Assembly: GCA_017852835.1 (NCBI GenBank) | Contig: JAFMKS010000006.1 | Span: 3,865-49,235, forward strand | From: Paracoccaceae bacterium | Lineage (GTDB): Bacteria; Pseudomonadota; Alphaproteobacteria; Rhodobacterales; Rhodobacteraceae | Direction: 5' to 3' | Length of the DNA stretch: 45,371 nucleotides | Shown here: positions 1 to 9,011 of the stretch, in pieces | Layout of the letters: each line of letters begins with the position of its first letter | Position numbering within the stretch: position 1 is the first letter of the stretch | Translations under genes and position numbers: made by a program | Notes under the pieces: model-generated | What the model was told of the DNA's origin: nothing | What the model saw: the letters and a program-made list of their open reading frames with translations, nothing else | Databases searched by the model: none

Positions 1-731
1 AACAAATAGCGATCCCAAAATGGCGATGGGGTGCCAATGCCATCAATCACTCGTTCAGGGTGTTTGATGATTTGTTTTATGGTCCATTCGGCTTGATAGC
101 CTGACAATAGCGCCCATTGGCTGGGTTTTGCAATTTGGCGTCGTACGGGCAGGGTGCGTTGAACCATTGCTGCGCGTTCTGCGAGTGTCTCTGCGCGTCC
201 GTCATCCAAGGGGCGTTTGCCTGCGTTTTGCAGGGCTGGTATGGCCTGCATGAACTGCGCAAAACCAAACGCCGCACCGAGGCGGTTCACGATATCTAGA
301 TCACACGGGCCAAGCATGCCTGCGCCAACCGCATATAGGTTGCCAGATGTGTTTAATAAATAGCTATCAAAGGCCTCTTTATCCGCGAACGGATCGGCGT
401 AAATATCCCAACGACGCGCATCCACCAAATCCTGTAACAGGCGTGCCTGATCAGGGGTGATGTAATACGCAAGCGGCGTCACAACCTCGTGGCGGCGCAC
501 GACATCACCATTTGCGATTTCGCCCAAGGCATCGTGCCACCATTGCAGACGCATTTCGGCGATCATCGCCTCCTTCGTCACCCATGGGACCCGCGCGACC
601 TCTAGGTTGAATGCAAACAATGTGAACAATGCTGGGCGCAGATCGGAAGGCGCGGCCATAACTGCACGAAATCGCAATGGATCGCCACGTTCCACCAATT
701 TCGCACAGGCGATGACGTCCTCAGAATACAT
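1..731 (-). CDS. Squalene/phytoene synthase-family protein (C-terminus cut off by window edge)
   Basis: The reading frame is open from an ATG at 731 to the left edge, giving about 243 residues; the C-terminus lies outside. The all-helical squalene/phytoene synthase fold is suggested by the N-terminal run SDLRPALFTLFAFNLEVARV and the RLQWWHDAL motif near residue 63, seen in this family and in its NDUFAF6-like branch. The classical DxxxD prenyl-diphosphate motifs are not convincing, so the protein may not be a real carotenoid or hopanoid enzyme. It starts 5 bases after the cimA stop, so it is probably the last gene of a cysS-cimA operon. No other carotenoid gene is visible nearby. Family membership is fairly sure; the substrate is unknown. 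Confidence 0.75.
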   Translation of the reverse strand, partial: MYSEDVIACAKLVERGDPLRFRAVMAAPSDLRPALFTLFAFNLEVARVPWVTKEAMIAEMRLQWWHDALGEIANGDVVRRHEVVTPLAYYITPDQARLLQDLVDARRWDIYADPFADKEAFDSYLLNTSGNLYAVGAGMLGPCDLDIVNRLGAAFGFAQFMQAIPALQNAGKRPLDDGRAETLAERAAMVQRTLPVRRQIAKPSQWALLSGYQAEWTIKQIIKHPERVIDGIGTPSPFWDRYL

Positions 732-736
732 ACGGA

Positions 737-2359
737 TTAGGCACCCTTTTGCGTGTCATGCAGGATTTTCCACTGCATCGCCTCGATCAGGGCCTCAAAA
801 CTTGCGTCCACAATGTTGGGGGACACACCAACGGTCGCCCAACGGCGCCCCTGCGCATCTTCGCTGTCGATCACAACGCGCGTGACGGCCTCGGTGCCTC
901 CTTGGGTGATGCGGACCTTAAAATCCACCAAACGCATGTCGGCTATCATGTCTTGATACTGCCCTAAATCCTTGGCCAATGCTTTGGCCAGTGCGTTGAC
1001 AGGGCCGCGATCTGATCCTGTTTCATCCATGCTTTCGCTGACAGACAGGCGTTTTTCATCGCCCACTTTCACGACCACAACGGCCTCAGACAGGCTCACC
1101 ATTTTGTTGTATTTGTTTTTGCGCCGCTCGACCGTGACACGATAGCGTTTCACCTCGAAAAAGTCGGGCATTTGTCCCAATTCACGCCGCGCAAGGATTT
1201 CAAAACTGGCCTGCGCGGTGTCATAGGAATACCCTTCGGCCTCACGCGATTTGATGACATCAAGGATGCGACCCAAAGCTGGATCGCCCTTCTCAACGCT
1301 GATGCCCGCATCGCGCAAACGTTTGATCAGGTTGCTTTGACCCGCTTGATTGGACATGGGAATGATGCGTGTATTTCCAACGTCACTTGGATCAATGTGT
1401 TCATAGGTGCTGGGATCTTTTAGGATCGCGCTGGCATGTAATCCCGCCTTGTGCGCGAAGGCAGCACTACCCACGTAAGGCGCCTGACGCGATGGAACGC
1501 GGTTCAAAATATCGTCCAACAGGCGCGATGTGCGTGTCAGCGTTTTCAACGCATCCTTGCTAACCCCAACATCGAATTGGGAGGCATAGGGCTCTTTTAG
1601 CAAAAGTGTCGGGATCAGGGATGTCAGGTTTGCGTTCCCACACCGTTCGCCCAGTCCATTTAATGTCCCCTGAATTTGGCGCGCGCCCGCCTCGACCGCG
1701 GCCAGTGAATTTGCAACCGCGTTTTCCGTGTCATTATGGGTGTGAATGCCCAAACGATCCCCCGGAATGCCCGCGGCGATGACATCGGTGACGATGGATT
1801 TCACTTCACTGGGCAGGGCACCGCCGTTTGTGTCGCACAACACAATCCAACGTGCCCCTGCGTCCATCGCGGCCTTTAGGCAGGTGATGGCATAATTTGG
1901 GTTCGCCTTATAGCCATCAAAAAAATGTTCCGCGTCAAACAGCGCCTCGCGCCCTTGGGATACACAATGCGCAATCGAGGCGGAAATCGTTTCCATGTTT
2001 TCATCCAGTGTGATGCCCAAGGCCGTGGTCACGTGAAAATCATGTGTTTTACCCACCAAGCATACCGCTGGTGTGCCTGCATTCAAAACCGCGGCCAACA
2101 CATCATCATTTTCGGCGGACCTGCCCGCACGTTTCGTCATGCCAAATGCGGTAAACTGGGCGTTTGTGTCTGGACGTGCCTCAAAAAATGCGCTGTCGGT
2201 TGGGTTTGCGCCGGGCCAGCCCCCTTCGATGTAATCAATGCCAAGATCATCTAACGCCCGCGCGAGTGTTTGTTTTTCATCGGTGGAAAACTGCACCCCT
2301 TGGGTTTGTTGTCCATCGCGCAGGGTGGTGTCGTAGATGTATAAACGCTCTTTACTCAC
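737..2359 (-). CDS. cimA: (R)-citramalate synthase
   Basis: A 540-residue enzyme of the LeuA/HMGL family. It is expected to condense pyruvate and acetyl-CoA to citramalate, feeding isoleucine synthesis without threonine. The catalytic TIM barrel opens with YDTTLRDGQQTQG (residues about 9-21; the D of LRDG binds metal), with HTHND and GLGERCGNANL further on. The last roughly 130 residues match the LeuA-type regulatory dimer domain. Length and motifs fit the long cimA form rather than 2-isopropylmalate synthase. I chose the GTG at 2359 because AGGA lies 7 bases upstream; an in-frame extension to 2455 would run into cysS. It lies 37 bases after cysS and 5 bases before the phytoene-synthase-like gene. 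Confidence 0.92.
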   Translation of the reverse strand: MSKERLYIYDTTLRDGQQTQGVQFSTDEKQTLARALDDLGIDYIEGGWPGANPTDSAFFEARPDTNAQFTAFGMTKRAGRSAENDDVLAAVLNAGTPAVCLVGKTHDFHVTTALGITLDENMETISASIAHCVSQGREALFDAEHFFDGYKANPNYAITCLKAAMDAGARWIVLCDTNGGALPSEVKSIVTDVIAAGIPGDRLGIHTHNDTENAVANSLAAVEAGARQIQGTLNGLGERCGNANLTSLIPTLLLKEPYASQFDVGVSKDALKTLTRTSRLLDDILNRVPSRQAPYVGSAAFAHKAGLHASAILKDPSTYEHIDPSDVGNTRIIPMSNQAGQSNLIKRLRDAGISVEKGDPALGRILDVIKSREAEGYSYDTAQASFEILARRELGQMPDFFEVKRYRVTVERRKNKYNKMVSLSEAVVVVKVGDEKRLSVSESMDETGSDRGPVNALAKALAKDLGQYQDMIADMRLVDFKVRITQGGTEAVTRVVIDSEDAQGRRWATVGVSPNIVDASFEALIEAMQWKILHDTQKGA

Positions 2360-2396
2360 GGCGGTTCCTACTTTTCTTGGCCCGTTGACCTTTGGG

Positions 2397-3758
2397 CTAT
2401 ATGATCCCGTCCAATGCGGCAATGTCAAATCCTGCCGAGGGGACAAGTTCCACACCTGTCTTACTCATCCGCACCTCAAGCCCTGCGGCCTGATAGGCGG
2501 ATTTCAGTCTGTCGACCTCGCTGAAATCTTTGGTGTCCATGGCAGATTGACGGGCGGCAAACAAATGTGCTTCGTGTGCAGATAAATCCACGGCCTCTGC
2601 CCATGCGCCCATATCGGGTGTCAACAACCCAAGAAGCTCGGCGCCTGCACGCAGCCCCGCAACATCACCTGCGTTTGCCAATTTGTGCAGCTCTGCAATC
2701 ACACCGGCCGTGTTCAAATCATCACCCAGTGTGTCCAAAATAGATTGAGGCAGTGTGCCTGCCGCATGATCGGCAACCAATCCACGCCATTTGCGAAGGG
2801 TTTTTTCCGCCTCTTTCGCCTTGGCATCGGTCCAATCCATGGGTTTGCCGTAATGCGTTGACAGGAACACAAAACGGATCACTTCGCCAGCATACCCCTG
2901 ATCTAGCAGGTCGCGCACGGTAAAGAAATTGCCAAGAGATTTTGACATTTTCTTACCTTCGACCTGAAGCATTTCATTGTGTAGCCAGATGTTCGCAAAC
3001 CCTGCATCGGGATAGGCACAGCAGCTTTGGGCAATTTCGTTTTCGTGATGGGGAAACATCAAATCGTTGCCGCCACCATGAATGTCAAACCATGCGCCCA
3101 GCAATTCATATGACATGGCAGAACATTCAATATGCCACCCAGGGCGGCCACGGCCCCACGGGCTGTCCCAACCGGGCAGGTCATCTGCAGAGGGTTTCCA
3201 AAGGACAAAATCCATCGGGTCGCGTTTATAGGGGGCCACCTCGACCCGGGCGCCTGCGATCATATCGTCCAGTGATCTTCCCGATAGTTTTCCGTAATCC
3301 TTGTAAGAGGACACAGAAAATAAAACATGCCCTTCGGCGGCATATGCATGGCCGTCAGAAATCAACTGTTCAATCATCGCAACCATATGCGTAATGTATT
3401 CTGTTGCCCGCGGCATATGTGTTGGTAACAGATTGCCAAGCGCACCCATGTCATCCAAATACCATTGCATTGTTTGTGCTGTGATTTCTGAAATATCGCG
3501 TCCACTGGATGCGGCGCGTGCGTTGATTTTGTCATCCACATCCGTAAAATTACGAACATAGGTCACGTGATCAGTGCCATACACCTGCCGCAATAGGCGG
3601 AACAGCACATCAAACATGATCACGTTACGCGCGTTCCCGATATGGGCGCGATCGTACACGGTGGGCCCACACAAATACATGCGCACATTGTTCGGATCAA
3701 TCGGAGCAAACACCTCTTTATGGCGGCTCATTGAATTGTGCAATTTGATCGTCGTCAT
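2397..3758 (-). CDS. cysS: Cysteinyl-tRNA synthetase
   Basis: Class I aminoacyl-tRNA synthetase, 453 residues, about the usual length; it charges tRNA-Cys in the cytoplasm. The nucleotide-binding HIGH motif appears as HIGN (residues about 39-42) after [10 protein letters not shown], whose cysteine is the first zinc ligand. The second signature KMSKS is present in [24 protein letters not shown] in the middle is typical of the family. I took the ATG at 3758 (MTTIKLHN) because AGGA sits about 8 bases upstream; an in-frame ATG at 3782 is possible but has no clear ribosome site. It heads the probable cysS-cimA-phytoene synthase operon. Confidence 0.95.
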   Translation of the reverse strand: MTTIKLHNSMSRHKEVFAPIDPNNVRMYLCGPTVYDRAHIGNARNVIMFDVLFRLLRQVYGTDHVTYVRNFTDVDDKINARAASSGRDISEITAQTMQWYLDDMGALGNLLPTHMPRATEYITHMVAMIEQLISDGHAYAAEGHVLFSVSSYKDYGKLSGRSLDDMIAGARVEVAPYKRDPMDFVLWKPSADDLPGWDSPWGRGRPGWHIECSAMSYELLGAWFDIHGGGNDLMFPHHENEIAQSCCAYPDAGFANIWLHNEMLQVEGKKMSKSLGNFFTVRDLLDQGYAGEVIRFVFLSTHYGKPMDWTDAKAKEAEKTLRKWRGLVADHAAGTLPQSILDTLGDDLNTAGVIAELHKLANAGDVAGLRAGAELLGLLTPDMGAWAEAVDLSAHEAHLFAARQSAMDTKDFSEVDRLKSAYQAAGLEVRMSKTGVELVPSAGFDIAALDGII

Positions 3759-3886
3759 TTGGGTGTCCTTTGCCATGGGCATACACAGGGATAGGCGGGA
3801 CTTAGCAATTTCATTTAGGGAATGTAAACAACCTTAAATCCAATCTCGATAGATTGAATTAGCAACAGCAAATAATGTGTGTGTCG

Positions 3887-3922
3887 ATGGTCATCATGCA
3901 CAGATAGCTATCAGATGACCAT
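3887..3922. repeat. Nested inverted repeat upstream of the aminotransferase
   Basis: ATGGTCATC (3887-3895) and GATGACCAT (3914-3922) form a perfect 9-base inverted repeat. Inside it lies a perfect 10-base palindrome GATAGCTATC (3903-3912). It sits in the 241-base divergent region between cysS and the aminotransferase, about 80 bases before the latter's ATG. No T-run follows, so a terminator is unlikely. An operator or cruciform is possible, but no regulator is known from the sequence. Confidence 0.45.
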
Positions 3923-3999
3923 GAGAAATTCAATACAATTCCAGTTTGACTTTTTGAACCTTCCGTGGCCCATTCGTGGGAACAGGCAAGGGGTGACAG

Positions 4000-5175
4000 A
4001 TGCAGCTTTCAAAACGTATTCAGCAAATCACAACAGATGGATCCGATGGGTGGGGGATCCTGTATAAATCCCGCGCGATGATCGCCAAGGGGCGGGATGT
4101 GTTGGAACTGACCATTGGGGAACACGATATTCGCACCGACCCCAAGATTTTGGCAGCGATGCATCAATCGGCCCTTGGTGGGCACACAGGATACGCCAGC
4201 GTACCGGGCACACCTGACTTGCGACGTGCCGTTGCCGCGCGTGTTCAGAGACGCACGAGTGTTCCGACCAGTCATAAAAATGTGGTGATCACCCCTGGGG
4301 GGCAGTCAGGTTTGTTTGCCGCGATCCTATGCGCCACGGAACCGGGGGATGGCGTTGTGCATCTGGACCCCTATTATGCAACCTATCCCACCTCAATCCG
4401 CGCGGCCAGTTGTGTGCCAATGCCAATTAAAACGGGTCCTGAAAATGATTTTCAACCCAGTGCTGCTGATTTGGCCACCTGCCGCGATGGTGCGCGTGCA
4501 TTCCTGATGAATTCGCCCAATAACCCAACGGGCACCGTCTATTCCGACGCAACGATGCAGGCGATCGCGGAATATGTTCAGCACAATGAACTGACGCTGA
4601 TTTCGGATGAGGTGTATGACACTCAAATTTGGTCAGGCACGCATGTTTCTCCGCGTGCGTTACCCAACATGGCCGAACGTACTATTGTGATCGGTTCCAT
4701 GTCCAAAAGCCACGCAATGACAGGCAGTCGCATTGGTTGGGTCATCGCCCCAGAAGAGGCAATTGAAAATATGATCGATCTGGCGACCAACACAACCTAT
4801 GGCGTTGCGGGGTTTGTTCAGGATGCGGCCCTCTTCGCCTTGTCCCAAGGAGAGGTCTTTGAAGATGAAATCGCCGCCCCATTTAAACGACGGCGCGAAA
4901 TTGCCCTGAATATTTTGCAAGGGTTTCCAAATATTCCGATAATTGCGCCGCGTGGGGGAATGTATCTGATGCTGGATATCCGCAAAACGGGGTTAAGCGG
5001 GATTGAATTTGCAAATCGGTTGCTGGATGAACGATCCATTGCCGTGATGCCCGGGGAAAGTTTCGGTGAATCTGCGGCAGGTCATATTCGTGTAGCAATG
5101 ACAATTGCAGATGGTCGTTTTGGCGAGGCCCTGCGCGGTCTATGCGAATTTGGCGAAAGTCTGATGCATGGTTGA
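4000..5175 (+). CDS. PLP-dependent class I/II aminotransferase
   Basis: A 391-residue fold-type I aminotransferase of the aspartate/aromatic group. Landmarks are NSPNNPTGTV (residues 171-180, substrate and PLP contacts), ISDEVYD (201-207, Asp203 to the PLP ring nitrogen, Tyr206) and SMSKSHAMTGSRIGW, in which Lys236 should carry the PLP Schiff base. A C-terminal Arg in the HIRVAM segment should hold the substrate carboxylate. The specific amino acid cannot be read from sequence. The ATG at 4000 follows AAGGGGTGACAG, a good ribosome site. The gene's end overlaps the start of the TfoX-domain gene by 8 bases, so the two are probably co-transcribed. Confidence 0.9.
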   Translation: MQLSKRIQQITTDGSDGWGILYKSRAMIAKGRDVLELTIGEHDIRTDPKILAAMHQSALGGHTGYASVPGTPDLRRAVAARVQRRTSVPTSHKNVVITPGGQSGLFAAILCATEPGDGVVHLDPYYATYPTSIRAASCVPMPIKTGPENDFQPSAADLATCRDGARAFLMNSPNNPTGTVYSDATMQAIAEYVQHNELTLISDEVYDTQIWSGTHVSPRALPNMAERTIVIGSMSKSHAMTGSRIGWVIAPEEAIENMIDLATNTTYGVAGFVQDAALFALSQGEVFEDEIAAPFKRRREIALNILQGFPNIPIIAPRGGMYLMLDIRKTGLSGIEFANRLLDERSIAVMPGESFGESAAGHIRVAMTIADGRFGEALRGLCEFGESLMHG

Positions 5176-5506
5176 CCCCATATCTTCAATCCGCAATTTG
5201 GGTCCTGCGCTTGAAAAAAGCTTTGCCCGCGCTGGGATTGCGAGTGCTGAGGAATTGCGTGAAATGAGCGCGGATGCTGGGTATCTGCGTCTGTTGCAAT
5301 CAGGGTCGCGGCCCCATTTCATTGCCTATTATTCGTTGGTCATGGGGTTGCAGGGGCAATCATGGAATGATTTGGATGACACTGAAAAGGCTGCCTTGCG
5401 TGGGCAATTTGACGCGCTAAAGGTGCAAGTCACCACGCCCTCGGCCCCGGCAGGGATTGAGGCGGTTTTGGATGAAATTGGCGTTGGAACACGTCGCGAG
5501 AAATAG
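5168..5506 (+). CDS. TfoX/Sxy C-terminal-domain protein
   Basis: A 112-residue protein beginning ISSIRNLGPALEKSFARAGI, the helix-hairpin-helix-like signature of the TfoX C-terminal domain. It lacks the N-terminal TfoX domain, so it is a stand-alone version as common in Rhodobacterales, and a role in competence should not be assumed. The start ATG lies inside the last codons of the aminotransferase (8-base overlap), suggesting translational coupling. It ends 2 bases before the stop of the convergent MFS gene, leaving no room for a terminator between them. Confidence 0.8.
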   Translation: MVDPISSIRNLGPALEKSFARAGIASAEELREMSADAGYLRLLQSGSRPHFIAYYSLVMGLQGQSWNDLDDTEKAALRGQFDALKVQVTTPSAPAGIEAVLDEIGVGTRREK

Positions 5507-5508
5507 GT

Positions 5509-6741
5509 TTAGGCGCGGCGTTTCTGCATGGCGAGCCATATCAAAGCCCCGCCCGCAAGTGTTAAAAACGGAATCATCGCGATATTCACGGCGGTCCAAC
5601 CTTCCACTGGGGAGCCACCAGAACAATTCATCAATCCGCCAGATGACAGCGACGCAACCGTCACACCGCCAAAGACGAAAAAGTCATTCATGCCCTGAAC
5701 AATGCCTTTTTCTTCGGGATTATGGGCCGATGCCAGCATCGTTGTGGCTCCAATAAAGCCAAAGTTCCAACCCACACCCAATAGGATCAAGGCAAGGAAG
5801 AAGTTTTCGACACTGACCCCTTGCAGCGCCACAGCGCCCGCGCAGCCCAATATAAACAAGCCCGCTGCAACAATCTTGGCGGTACCAAAGCGCGCGATCA
5901 GGTGGCCTGTGAAAAACGATGGAATAAACATTGCCAATACGTGCGCGGATACAACATCAGCGGCAGTGTTTTGTTCAAACCCACATCCGACAACGGCCAG
6001 TGGTGTTGAGGTCATGACAAGGTTCATCAAAGCGTAAGAAACCATCGCACAGATCATTGCGACTGCTACAGTTGGGGTTTTCATAATTTCCCAACGGCTG
6101 CGACCAACAGGTGCATCTGCGCGGCGAGGTTCAGGCTTTGGGATGTTTAGAGCCAAAAACAGGAGTGACCCAAACACGTTGATGGCAATCATCGCCAGAT
6201 ACGTGCCCATAAACGGTACAACCATGGACTGAGCGGTCACTTTAACCAATTGCGGCCCGATCAATGCGGATGCAAGTCCCCCTGCCATGACATAAGATAT
6301 CGCTTTGGGGCGGAACGCTTCGCTTGCAGTGTCAGCTGCTGCAAAACGATAAAATCCTTGTGCAGACATGTATATTCCCGTCAAAAACGACCCCAACAAG
6401 AATACCTCAAAGGAATGCAGATAAAGTCCATAGGCACCAACCGCACCTCCCATCGCGCCGCCAAAGGCACCTACGAAAAATCCAACGCGTCGGCCATAAC
6501 GCTGCATTATCATCGAGAGCGGGTTGGCCGCAAACATCGAACCCAAAACAATCAATGAAATTGGCAAGGTCGCATAGCATGGGTTCGGTGCAAGCGTCTG
6601 TCCTGCTAATCCCCCAATTGTAAAGATCATAGGCATCTGAGATCCAAGGATCGCCTGCGCCAAAACCAAAACTGTTACGTTAAATTTCGCGCGTTTATGT
6701 GCGCCAGCATCCGTGCCAAAATCAGTATGTGTCATACGCAT
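5509..6741 (-). CDS. Major facilitator superfamily transporter
   Basis: An inner-membrane carrier of about 410 residues with roughly twelve hydrophobic segments. The loop between helices 2 and 3 carries MQRYGRRVGFFVG, the MFS motif A region (usually GxLaDRxGRR). A hydrophilic central loop (PKPEPRRADAPVGRSRWE) divides the two halves. Substrate unknown. I chose the ATG at 6741 (MRMTHTD); 6735 is equally possible. The longest frame starts at 6816 but would leave only 26 bases to the divergent cobK start, too little for two promoters, and its first 25 residues look non-coding. It converges with the TfoX-domain gene. Confidence 0.85.
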   Translation of the reverse strand: MRMTHTDFGTDAGAHKRAKFNVTVLVLAQAILGSQMPMIFTIGGLAGQTLAPNPCYATLPISLIVLGSMFAANPLSMIMQRYGRRVGFFVGAFGGAMGGAVGAYGLYLHSFEVFLLGSFLTGIYMSAQGFYRFAAADTASEAFRPKAISYVMAGGLASALIGPQLVKVTAQSMVVPFMGTYLAMIAINVFGSLLFLALNIPKPEPRRADAPVGRSRWEIMKTPTVAVAMICAMVSYALMNLVMTSTPLAVVGCGFEQNTAADVVSAHVLAMFIPSFFTGHLIARFGTAKIVAAGLFILGCAGAVALQGVSVENFFLALILLGVGWNFGFIGATTMLASAHNPEEKGIVQGMNDFFVFGGVTVASLSSGGLMNCSGGSPVEGWTAVNIAMIPFLTLAGGALIWLAMQKRRA

Positions 6742-6842
6742 CCCATAGGAGCCTGACCGCATCCCTGCAAGCGAAAATTGCGAAATCTGCGTCACGTCAC
6801 ATGTAACATTGCGCATTCACTCAAAATGCGTAGTCTGAGCTT

Positions 6843-7580
6843 ATGCAAAGTGCCACAAAAATTTTGGTTCTATCTGGTACCCGAGAAGGGGTGGAAGTGA
6901 TCCAACGTTTACAGGAAAAACAAGTGGACGTAATCGCCTCTGTCGCGGTTGATGCACGCACGCACGTTGCGTTCACAGCCCCCGTTCATTTTGGTGGGTT
7001 TGCCACACAGACAGATTTCGCGGACTTCCTTAGCAAAAATGAAATCACGCATGTGTTGGATGCAAGTCATCCAAACGATACAAAGATATCAGTTCAAACC
7101 CAAAAGTGGTGCCGCGCAGTTGAAGTGAAATTTTTGAACATCACACGATCTGGATGGCATGCGAAGGCAGGAGATAGGTGGCACACTGTGGCCCGTGAAG
7201 CGGATGTTGTACATGTAATCACAGACCCCTCGCGGGTGTTTTTGGCGACAGGGCGCATGCGATTGTCCGAATTTTCGAACTTGGATCACTGTTATTTATA
7301 TTGTCGTCAGATTGATGTTGCCCCTGATGCCTTTCCCTTTTCAAATGGGGAATATGTGTTGGGTCATCCCCCCTTTAGTGTCGAGGATGAGATGGCGCTT
7401 TTTGAACGTTTGAAAATAGATTGGCTGGTTTTGCGCAATGCGGGTGGGGAACGCAGTATGTCAAAATTAATCGCAGCGCGCCATTTGGGTCTGCCCGTCG
7501 CCATGATTGATCGACCAGCTGCGGTTTCGCCCAGCGTTGAAACCGTTGATCAGGCCTTGGAATGGTTAAAGGCATGTTGA
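6843..7580 (+). CDS. cobK: Precorrin-6A (cobalt-precorrin-6A) reductase
   Basis: A 245-residue NAD(P)H-dependent reductase of the corrin ring in cobalamin synthesis. Support comes from the N-terminal LVLSGTREG nucleotide-binding loop, DASHP (family DATHP, residues about 78-82), TGRMRL, and the C-terminal block LRNAGGERSMSKLIAARHLGLPV with MIDRP. Length is normal for CobK/CbiJ. No other cobalamin gene is in the window, so the rest of the pathway would have to be elsewhere. The gene overlaps the downstream DNA glycosylase, so the two are probably co-transcribed although their functions are unrelated. The ribosome site is weak (GAG at about 6836). Confidence 0.85.
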   Translation: MQSATKILVLSGTREGVEVIQRLQEKQVDVIASVAVDARTHVAFTAPVHFGGFATQTDFADFLSKNEITHVLDASHPNDTKISVQTQKWCRAVEVKFLNITRSGWHAKAGDRWHTVAREADVVHVITDPSRVFLATGRMRLSEFSNLDHCYLYCRQIDVAPDAFPFSNGEYVLGHPPFSVEDEMALFERLKIDWLVLRNAGGERSMSKLIAARHLGLPVAMIDRPAAVSPSVETVDQALEWLKAC

Positions 7581-8206
7581 ACGAACGTTTGATATTGGGC
7601 GACGCCTGTATTGCAGAAGGGGCCGCATGGCTTGCCGCGCATGATCCACGTTTTGTAGATGCACTATCATCAACAGGCCCTTTGCCCCTGCGTTTGCGCG
7701 AGGGGGGATTTCATCAACTGCTCTCTGCCATCGTTTCCCAACAGTTGAGTGTTTCAGCGGCCGCCGCAATTTGGGCACGGGTGGAAAAGGCAGGTGTGAC
7801 AACTCCCACAGCCATTCAGAATTGCAATGATGAGGATATGCGTGCCTTAGGCCTAAGTCGGCAAAAAATTGGATATGCGCGCGCGCTTGCGAATGCGGGG
7901 ATTGATTTTGAAGCTTTGCACGAGAAACCATTGGATGATGTGATTGCTGAATTGACAGCCGTGTCAGGCATTGGTGTGTGGACTGCGGAAATTTACGCGA
8001 TGTTCAGTTTGCATCGCGCCGATGTCTTTGCCCATGCGGATTTGGCATTACAAGAGGCCGCGCGCCATTTGTTTGATCTGGATAAACGCCCAACACCCAA
8101 AGTGATGCGCGAAATGGCCGATCAGTGGCGTCCATGGAGATCGGTTGCAGCGCGTCTGTTATGGGCCTATTACAAGCACATCAATGAACGCGAGGGAGTG
8201 CGATGA
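7562..8206 (+). CDS. DNA-3-methyladenine glycosylase II (AlkA-type, HhH-GPD)
   Basis: A 214-residue base-excision repair glycosylase that removes alkylated bases such as 3-methyladenine. The HhH-GPD module is clear: LTAVSGIGVWTAEIYAMF (residues about 131-148) is the hairpin, followed by the catalytic Asp160 in FAHADLALQ. The usual SAIVSQQLSVSAAAAI helix is at 55-70. It lacks the N-terminal Ada-like or TBP-like domain of E. coli AlkA, as in short bacterial forms. The start at 7562 has AGG 7 bases before it; an alternative ATG at 7574 overlaps the cobK stop as ATGTTGA. Its end overlaps the esterase by 4 bases (ATGA). Confidence 0.88.
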   Translation: MVKGMLNERLILGDACIAEGAAWLAAHDPRFVDALSSTGPLPLRLREGGFHQLLSAIVSQQLSVSAAAAIWARVEKAGVTTPTAIQNCNDEDMRALGLSRQKIGYARALANAGIDFEALHEKPLDDVIAELTAVSGIGVWTAEIYAMFSLHRADVFAHADLALQEAARHLFDLDKRPTPKVMREMADQWRPWRSVAARLLWAYYKHINEREGVR

Positions 8207-8868
8207 CACGAGTTTTAACCGCAGGACGCAAAGAACCCCAATCTGGTGACGCGCGCTCTGCCGTTGTGTTTTTGCACGGCTACGGCGCCAATGGTGCGGA
8301 TCTGTTGGGATTAGCAGATCCATTGGCAGACCATCTGCCCGATACATTATTTATCGCCCCCGATGCCCCCGAAAACTGTGCCGGCAGCCCGTTTGGCTAT
8401 CAATGGTTTCCAATCCCATGGATTGATGGATCAAGCGAAGAGGAAAGCAGCCGTGGCATGCAGCAGGCGGTAGAAGACCTTAACGCCTTTCTTGATGCGC
8501 TGATGGTGGATGAGGATTTACTGCCAGAACAGGTGTGCCTGTTCGGATTTTCCCAAGGTACCATGATGTCGCTGCATGTGGCCCCCCGTCGCGAAGATCC
8601 CGTGGCAGGGATTGTTGCGTTTTCGGGGCGTTTGTTGGAACCAGAACTGCTGGCGGATGAGGTGCAATCTCGCATGCCCATCCTTTTGGTTCATGGGGAT
8701 CAGGATGATGTTGTGCCTGTTCAATCCCTGCCGCAGGCGGCAGAGGCGTTACAAAACGCAGGCTTTAGTGATGTCTATGCCCATGTGATGAAGGGTACGG
8801 CCCACGGCATTGCGCCAGATGGTCTAAGTGTTGCGCTGGCCTTTATCCGCGATCAATTAGGGTTCTAG
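8203..8868 (+). CDS. Phospholipase/carboxylesterase, alpha/beta hydrolase
   Basis: A 221-residue cytoplasmic serine hydrolase of the phospholipase/carboxylesterase (YpfH-like) family. The oxyanion region is FLHGYGANGADL (residues 23-34). The nucleophile is Ser117 in GFSQG, the acid Asp168 in GDQDDVVP, and the base His201 in TAHGI. All three lie at the expected spacing. No signal peptide is seen. It begins on the ATGA shared with the glycosylase stop, so it is the third gene of a cobK-glycosylase-esterase run. The physiological ester substrate is not known. Confidence 0.9.
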   Translation: MTRVLTAGRKEPQSGDARSAVVFLHGYGANGADLLGLADPLADHLPDTLFIAPDAPENCAGSPFGYQWFPIPWIDGSSEEESSRGMQQAVEDLNAFLDALMVDEDLLPEQVCLFGFSQGTMMSLHVAPRREDPVAGIVAFSGRLLEPELLADEVQSRMPILLVHGDQDDVVPVQSLPQAAEALQNAGFSDVYAHVMKGTAHGIAPDGLSVALAFIRDQLGF

Positions 8869-8901
8869 TCGTCATAGGCCTCTTACATGGGGCTGTTCCT
8901 A

Positions 8902-8968
8902 TTGTGACCAAGGTATTGCTAGATCAAGGGGCTTGATCGAATTGGATCACGATATATAGTGGTCACAA
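8902..8968. repeat. Nested inverted repeats before the HNH gene
   Basis: An outer perfect repeat TTGTGACCA (8902-8910) / TGGTCACAA (8960-8968) encloses an inner hairpin GATCAAG-GGG-CTTGATC (8922-8938). The centres nearly coincide, so the whole can fold as one structure or act as paired binding sites. It lies 44-110 bases upstream of the HNH protein start. No T-run follows, so it does not look like a terminator of the esterase operon. Confidence 0.5.
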
Positions 8969-9011
8969 AGATATCTAATAAGTGAGTAGTGAACAAACAG
9001 GGGACCCCCCA

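Noticed and set aside
5509-6816. MFS start at 6816
   Set aside because: It would leave 26 bases to the divergent cobK start and adds 25 residues with no membrane or family features.
6742-6842. Cobalamin riboswitch before cobK
   Set aside because: The gap is about 100 bases and shows no B12-box; no structure seen.
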